DNA of 11,174 nt from Flavobacteriales bacterium UBA4011. GTDB taxonomy: Bacteria; Bacteroidota; Bacteroidia; Flavobacteriales_D; Crocinitomicaceae. Location of the stretch: the NCBI GenBank assembly GCA_002384725.1, contig DGBF01000139.1, positions 7,089 through 18,262 on the forward strand, read 5' to 3'. This document shows positions 7,018 through 11,174 of the stretch, in pieces (the first letter of the stretch is position 1; each line of letters begins with the position of its first letter). The notes under the pieces were generated by a model that saw nothing but the letters and a program-made list of their open reading frames with translations, ran no database searches and had not been told where the DNA came from. Both the position numbers and the translations under genes were made by a program.

Positions 7018-7188
7018 ATGGTTTTTGGCATTCCTTTTCCTTTAGCGCTTGTCGCACCAGCTTTTGTCCTTGCCGCCATTAATTATTGGTATTGGAGCAA
7101 AAAAGGATATAAGTCTTTGGGGACATTCATTATTGGTATTTTTGCGATGTACGGTTTGCTCTATTATTTGACGAAGGCTTTTGTGTAA
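7018..7188 (+). CDS. Small two-helix membrane protein, unrecognised (56 aa)
   Basis: A 56-residue open frame from ATG at 7018 to TAA at 7188, preceded by the A-rich stretch (AATAAAA) usual before starts here. The protein is strongly hydrophobic. Helix 1 (about residues 4-22) covers FPLALVAPAFVLAAI. A short polar turn NYWYWSKKGYKS (22-33) with three lysines follows, then helix 2 (about 34-51) with FIIGIFAMYGLLYY. This helix-loop-helix with a basic loop suggests a hairpin in the inner membrane, with the loop cytoplasmic by the positive-inside rule. I do not recognise a family. The hydrophobic patterning, start context and position in an otherwise empty gap favour a real gene. It lies 84 nt upstream of the EI24-like gene on the same strand and may be co-transcribed with it. 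Confidence 0.65.
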   Translation: MVFGIPFPLALVAPAFVLAAINYWYWSKKGYKSLGTFIIGIFAMYGLLYYLTKAFV

Positions 7189-7248
7189 TTTATTCGGTAA
7201 AACGCATATCCCTTCGATGAATGGCATCTTTTAACTTCTCAAAATTTG

Positions 7249-7256
7249 TATTTTCG
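7249..7256 (+). promoter_or_regulatory. Possible -7 element for the EI24-mutAB operon
   Basis: TATTTTCG matches TAnnTTTG at all but one base (C for T at position 7) and lies 16 nt before the ATG at 7273. No convincing -33 TTTG is found at the right spacing. If it is real, the leader would be very short. Confidence 0.2.
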
Positions 7257-7272
7257 TTAAAATTATCAATTG

Positions 7273-8013
7273 ATGAAAACCATAGGACATCATTTCACCG
7301 CATTTCAATGGGCTTTACAACAGTTTTCTAAGGGCAAATTCTTACTGTATTTTATCCCAGGACTTTTAATTGCGTTAGGTTTTTGGTACTTAGAAACATG
7401 GGCACATGGTTTTATTGGCGAAGGTGAGAGCAATGGTTGGTGGAACAGTATTGTTTCAGGTACAGGAACTGTACTCGAATTTATTTTCAAACAAATTGCT
7501 ATATTTTTCATTCTGACCGTGCTTTCTCCAGTGAATACTTTTCTATCCGAAGCAGTAGACACCGAACTTACAGGAAAGGCTGTAGGATTTGACTTTATTC
7601 GCTTTTTTAACGACTTTATTCGAATGATTTTTGTGGTTATTATCGCGGTTTTTTTTGAATTCCTGTTTATGGGTGTTTGGGCAATTTTCGCGTGGATATT
7701 CAGCCTTCAAGTCCTGAACCCAAAGGTTTTCTTTTTAAGCGCCTCCTTCTTCTATGGTTTTGCCTTTTATGATTACAGTTTGGAAAGGTATGAAATAGGT
7801 TTGGGCGGAAGTTTTCGCTTTTGCAAAAAATATTTTTTACCTACCTTAGTAACGGGAATCATTTTCATGGGATTGTACTATATTCCCATCGTCGGATTAG
7901 CAATTGCCCCTGTTTTAGCAACTGTCATTTCCACTCATGTATTTCTAAAATCAACTGGAAGACTTGATCAGATTAAACAACAAAAAGTAAACGAAGCGAA
8001 TGAAACTGTTTGA
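7273..8013 (+). CDS. EI24 domain-containing integral membrane protein
   Basis: A 246-residue polytopic membrane protein of the EI24/CysZ-like family. Hydrophobic segments lie at about residues 23-40, 67-84, 118-145, 150-168 and 190-225. Conserved stretches support the family: SPVNTFLSEAVDTELTGK at 85-102, FAFYDYSLERYEIGLGGSF at 163-181, and the C-terminal LPTLVTGIIFMGLYYIPIVG with GLAIAPVLATV. The C-terminus is short and polar. CysZ proteins import sulfate in proteobacteria, but that role cannot be transferred to this Bacteroidota branch, whose substrate is unknown. The start is the ATG at 7273; a TTG immediately before it is in frame but unneeded. Its last 14 nt overlap the start of mutA, which suggests coupled translation and a shared mRNA with the methylmalonyl-CoA mutase genes. 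Confidence 0.85.
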   Translation: MKTIGHHFTAFQWALQQFSKGKFLLYFIPGLLIALGFWYLETWAHGFIGEGESNGWWNSIVSGTGTVLEFIFKQIAIFFILTVLSPVNTFLSEAVDTELTGKAVGFDFIRFFNDFIRMIFVVIIAVFFEFLFMGVWAIFAWIFSLQVLNPKVFFLSASFFYGFAFYDYSLERYEIGLGGSFRFCKKYFLPTLVTGIIFMGLYYIPIVGLAIAPVLATVISTHVFLKSTGRLDQIKQQKVNEANETV

Positions 8014-9313
8014 TGAATTTTCTCCCCAATCCATTGAAGAATGGAAATCCAAAGTAGAACACGAACTGAAAGGTTTGTCGTTTACCAATAAATTGATTCA
8101 AAAAGATGAAATTGAAGGTTTATCGTATTCAAAATACGCCAATAAACCAAGTGCAGATTCTGCTAGAGTCAATTATACACGAGCCGCTCGCTCTAGAAAT
8201 AACGATTGGCAAATTGGAAAACGGATAGAAGTCAAGGACGAAAAAATCGCGAATAAAATGGCGCTAGAAGCATTAGAACAAGGTGCGACTTCTCTAACAT
8301 TCGTGCTTCAGAAAAAAGCAATTTTGTGGTCGGCACTTTTCGAAAACATAGAACTCGATTTCATCGAATCGCAATTTGAAACCTTGGATGCAGATCAAGT
8401 CAAAAGATTAACTCTGGCATTTCCAGAATTTTCGATAAAGCCATTGATATTCTTGAATGATCCAATTGGCAGTAACACAGAAATATATGTTCCTCAACCC
8501 CATCAGGCCGGACAGGTGTTTTTCAAAGTAAATGCTTACGGAATACATCAATGTGGAGGAAATGCAACGGAAGAAATCGCCTTTGCACTTTCCATGGGAC
8601 ACGAATATATTCATCGATTGATGGAATCTGGTTTTTCAATTGATGAAGCATCAGCCATGATTCGTTTTTACTTCGGAATTGGTGCCAAATACTTCGTCGA
8701 AACTACAAAATTCAGAGTATTTAGAAAACTGTGGGCAAATGTTATTGAAGCCTATTCTCCAAAAGAAAATTTTAGTTACGCTTGTTATATCTATGCACAA
8801 ACTGGATTCGTAAACAAATCAGTGAAAGATCCATACACCAATTTATTACGACAAACGACGGAAGCAATGTCGGCTGTTTTGGGTGGAGTAAATGAACTTA
8901 TCGTCCGCTCCTATGACGAATTCGCTCAAACCAAGGAATCGGAATTGAGCAATAGAATGGCATTGAATATTTCGAACATCTTGAAAGAAGAAAGCTACAT
9001 GGACAAAGTAATTGATCCTCTTGGCGGCAGTTTTAGCATAGAAGATTTAACGATCAAAATGGAAGAGAACGCCTGGAAATTGTTTCAGAGAGTTGAAAAC
9101 ATTGGCAGCTTTACAACTTCCGATAAAAATGAAACCTTGATTAAAAGTGTAGTTGAAACAGCAAAAAAACGCATCGAAGCATTTCATTCATCCGAAAGAA
9201 TTCTAATTGGCGTGAACAAATACCCGAACCCGGGTGAAAAGGAAAATCATTGGCTTGAGCTTCCCCAATATTTAGGCCTAGAAGCATTAATTCTTGAAAA
9301 ACACTTGGCATGA
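8000..9313 (+). CDS. mutA: Methylmalonyl-CoA mutase small (beta) subunit
   Basis: The non-catalytic partner of the adenosylcobalamin-dependent mutase that interconverts methylmalonyl-CoA and succinyl-CoA. The 437 residues correspond to the TIM-barrel half only. Stretches parallel to MutB are visible: [18 protein letters not shown] at 61-78, [21 protein letters not shown] at 177-197, [20 protein letters not shown] at 277-296, [10 protein letters not shown] at 339-348 and [11 protein letters not shown] at 401-411. The catalytic HMQEAG of the large subunit is replaced by IHQCGG, and no DxHxxG cobalamin motif or flavodoxin-like domain is present. Actinobacterial MutA, at over 600 residues, keeps a degenerate version of that domain, so this is a shortened form. 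It overlaps the EI24 gene by 14 nt upstream and mutB by 4 nt (ATGA) downstream, as expected for equimolar subunit synthesis. Confidence 0.95.
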   Translation: MKLFDEFSPQSIEEWKSKVEHELKGLSFTNKLIQKDEIEGLSYSKYANKPSADSARVNYTRAARSRNNDWQIGKRIEVKDEKIANKMALEALEQGATSLTFVLQKKAILWSALFENIELDFIESQFETLDADQVKRLTLAFPEFSIKPLIFLNDPIGSNTEIYVPQPHQAGQVFFKVNAYGIHQCGGNATEEIAFALSMGHEYIHRLMESGFSIDEASAMIRFYFGIGAKYFVETTKFRVFRKLWANVIEAYSPKENFSYACYIYAQTGFVNKSVKDPYTNLLRQTTEAMSAVLGGVNELIVRSYDEFAQTKESELSNRMALNISNILKEESYMDKVIDPLGGSFSIEDLTIKMEENAWKLFQRVENIGSFTTSDKNETLIKSVVETAKKRIEAFHSSERILIGVNKYPNPGEKENHWLELPQYLGLEALILEKHLA

Positions 9314-11174
9314 AAAGAATAGACTTTCAATATATTAGTCCCAAAACAATAGAGAGTAATTCTTCGAAGCAAGAAGTTATTTTCGACACGGCTGAAAAAA
9401 TTTCCCTGAAAAATTATTATACATCAAAAGATATTGAGAATACGGAGCACCGTAAATTTGGCGCAGGTGTTTCGCCCTTTTTACGCGGACCGTATGCAAG
9501 TATGTACGCTATTCGGCCGTGGACTATTCGTCAATATGCTGGTTTTTCAACTGCAGAAGATTCCAATGCTTTTTACAGAAGAAATTTAGCAGCGGGACAA
9601 AAAGGGCTTTCTGTCGCTTTTGATTTAGCTACGCACCGTGGATATGATTCCGATCATGAACGTGTACAGGGCGACGTCGGAAAAGCCGGAGTTGCTATCG
9701 ACAGCATTGCCGACATGAAGATCTTATTCGATCAAATTCCGTTGGATGAAATGTCTGTTTCTATGACAATGAATGGTGCTGTAGTTCCAATTATGGCCTT
9801 TTATATCATTGCTGCTGAAGAACAAGGAGTTGATATTAGTAAATTGTCTGGTACGATTCAAAATGACATACTCAAGGAGTTTATGGTGCGAAACACCTAC
9901 ATCTATCCTCCTGCTCCATCCATGCGGATTATTGCGGATATATTCGAATACACTTCGAAACACATGCCCAAGTTTAACTCGATTTCTATTTCGGGTTATC
10001 ATATGCAAGAAGCCGGAGCGACCGCTGCAATTGAGTTGGCTTACACTTTGGCCGATGGCTTGGAATATTTAAGAGCAGGAATCAAAGCAGAAATACCGAT
10101 TGATACTTTCGCTCCACGCTTGAGTTTCTTCTGGGCCATAGGGATGAATCATCACATGGAAATTGCCAAATTGCGCGCCGGACGTTTGCTTTGGGCAAAA
10201 TTGGTGAATCAATTCAAACCAGAAAGCGAAAAATCATTGGCTTTGCGGACGCATTGTCAAACTTCTGGCTGGTCACTCACCGAGCAAGATCCATTCAACA
10301 ATGTAGCACGAACATGCATTGAAGCATTAGCAGCAGCTCTTGGTGGAACACAATCTTTGCACACGAATGCCTTAGACGAAGCGATAGCTTTACCGACTGA
10401 TTTTTCTGCTCGAATTGCACGAAATACGCAGATTTATTTGCAACAAGAAACAGGTATCACAGATTTTATCGATCCATACGGCGGTAGTTATTATGTCGAG
10501 AAATTAACCGAAGAATTGGTGACTGAAGCTTGGAAACTAATTGAAGAAGTCGAAGAACTGGGGGGCATGGCAAAAGCGATTGAATCAGGTGTTCCGAAAA
10601 TGAGAATCGAAGAAGCAGCTGCAAGAAAACAAGCTAAAATTGATTCGAATAAGGATATAATCGTGGGGGTGAATCGCTTCCAATTGGAGAAAGAAAGCGA
10701 TATGGAAATCTTGGAGGTAGATAATTCTGCCGTTCGAGATTCACAAATCGAACGATTGAATGTTTTGCGCGCCAATCGTGATGAGACAAAAACACAAGCA
10801 TCACTAAAACGATTAGAAAACTCGGCGAAAGATGGCTCAGGAAATCTTTTGGAATTGGCGGTGGATTGTGCAAGAGAGCGAGCGACACTAGGCGAAATAA
10901 CGCAAGCTATGGAAAAAACGTTCGGTCGATACCAAGCCACCATTCGCTCAATAAGTGGTATTTATTCAACAGAAGCTATGAAGGACAAAGATTTTGAAAA
11001 GGCTCGAGAATTGGCAAACGAATTCAGTACTTTGGAGGGAAGAAGACCACGCATCATGGTGGCAAAAATGGGACAAGATGGACACGACAGAGGTGCCAAG
11101 GTAATTGCTACTTCATTCGCCGACATTGGTTTTGACGTTGATATAGGTCCGTTATTTCAAACACCAAAAGAAGC
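9310..11174 (+). CDS. mutB: Methylmalonyl-CoA mutase large (alpha) subunit, 3' end outside window
   Basis: The catalytic subunit of adenosylcobalamin-dependent methylmalonyl-CoA mutase, acting in propionyl-CoA/succinyl-CoA interconversion in the cytoplasm. The frame is open from ATG at 9310 to the window end: 621 complete codons of an expected roughly 710-720. By eye against the Propionibacterium enzyme, the residues matching Tyr89, Arg207 and His244 are Tyr76 (IRQYAGF), Arg194 (MVRNTY) and His231 (GYHMQEAG). [17 protein letters not shown] at 312-328 and [10 protein letters not shown] at 388-397 are intact. The C-terminal cobalamin domain begins near residue 577 ([19 protein letters not shown]). 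His592 in DGHDRG is the expected lower axial cobalt ligand, with Asp590 and Lys586 as its partners. There is a 4-nt ATGA overlap with mutA. About the last 95 residues are missing only because the window stops. Confidence 0.97.
   Translation, partial: MKRIDFQYISPKTIESNSSKQEVIFDTAEKISLKNYYTSKDIENTEHRKFGAGVSPFLRGPYASMYAIRPWTIRQYAGFSTAEDSNAFYRRNLAAGQKGLSVAFDLATHRGYDSDHERVQGDVGKAGVAIDSIADMKILFDQIPLDEMSVSMTMNGAVVPIMAFYIIAAEEQGVDISKLSGTIQNDILKEFMVRNTYIYPPAPSMRIIADIFEYTSKHMPKFNSISISGYHMQEAGATAAIELAYTLADGLEYLRAGIKAEIPIDTFAPRLSFFWAIGMNHHMEIAKLRAGRLLWAKLVNQFKPESEKSLALRTHCQTSGWSLTEQDPFNNVARTCIEALAAALGGTQSLHTNALDEAIALPTDFSARIARNTQIYLQQETGITDFIDPYGGSYYVEKLTEELVTEAWKLIEEVEELGGMAKAIESGVPKMRIEEAAARKQAKIDSNKDIIVGVNRFQLEKESDMEILEVDNSAVRDSQIERLNVLRANRDETKTQASLKRLENSAKDGSGNLLELAVDCARERATLGEITQAMEKTFGRYQATIRSISGIYSTEAMKDKDFEKARELANEFSTLEGRRPRIMVAKMGQDGHDRGAKVIATSFADIGFDVDIGPLFQTPKE

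Noticed and set aside
10491-10943. 150-aa minus-strand open frame inside mutB
   Set aside because: It lies wholly within strongly conserved mutB sequence and is Ser/Phe-rich, as expected for an antisense shadow.

Overview
The window looks like chromosomal DNA of a Bacteroidota bacterium, most likely Flavobacteriales. The grounds are the A+T-rich sequence, starts preceded by A-rich stretches rather than Shine-Dalgarno motifs, a large AsmA-like protein, an EI24 protein, a Nif3 gene joined to a C4 zinc-ribbon gene, and a short MutA next to a full MutB. The exact genus cannot be read from the sequence. No tRNA, rRNA, CRISPR array, transposase or phage gene was seen. Almost every base is coding, and no gene-free stretch reaches 300 bases.

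Left half, minus strand (1-3991). Read in the direction of transcription, the order is: an outer-membrane beta-barrel-like protein (3991-3221), a Nif3-family dinuclear-metal protein (3217-2123) and a coiled-coil C4 zinc-ribbon protein (2120-1320). The spacings are 3 and 2 nt, so this is one operon. It ends in a strong intrinsic terminator at 1301-1268. A DEAD-box RNA helicase follows (1251-28, GTG start). An ATG further upstream would place its first codons inside the terminator hairpin and is unlikely to be used. Just past the helicase stop, at the window edge, are three tandem copies of the heptamer TTGACCA (sense of the gene).

Centre, plus strand (4063-6927). A 954-residue AsmA-like, inner-membrane-anchored protein carries an unusual Lys/Ala/Asp-rich helical tail of about 120 residues. 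It is divergent from the beta-barrel operon, with a 71-nt intergenic region. Directly after its stop the TTGACCA heptamer occurs again, here in degenerate copies that can form a hairpin with a following inverted copy.

Right half, plus strand (7018-11174). A 56-residue two-helix membrane protein is followed by an EI24-family membrane protein, then the small (MutA) and large (MutB) subunits of adenosylcobalamin-dependent methylmalonyl-CoA mutase. EI24 overlaps mutA by 14 nt and mutA overlaps mutB by 4 nt, so these three appear translationally coupled. MutB runs off the window end but still shows its catalytic residues and the DxHxxG cobalamin motif. The mutase interconverts (R)-methylmalonyl-CoA and succinyl-CoA, linking propionyl-CoA to the TCA cycle.

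No clearly new multi-gene system is visible. The most interesting items are the gene-trailing TTGACCA repeat family, the terminator set against the helicase start, the unrecognised 56-aa membrane protein, the AsmA tail, and the coupling of an EI24 protein to mutAB.
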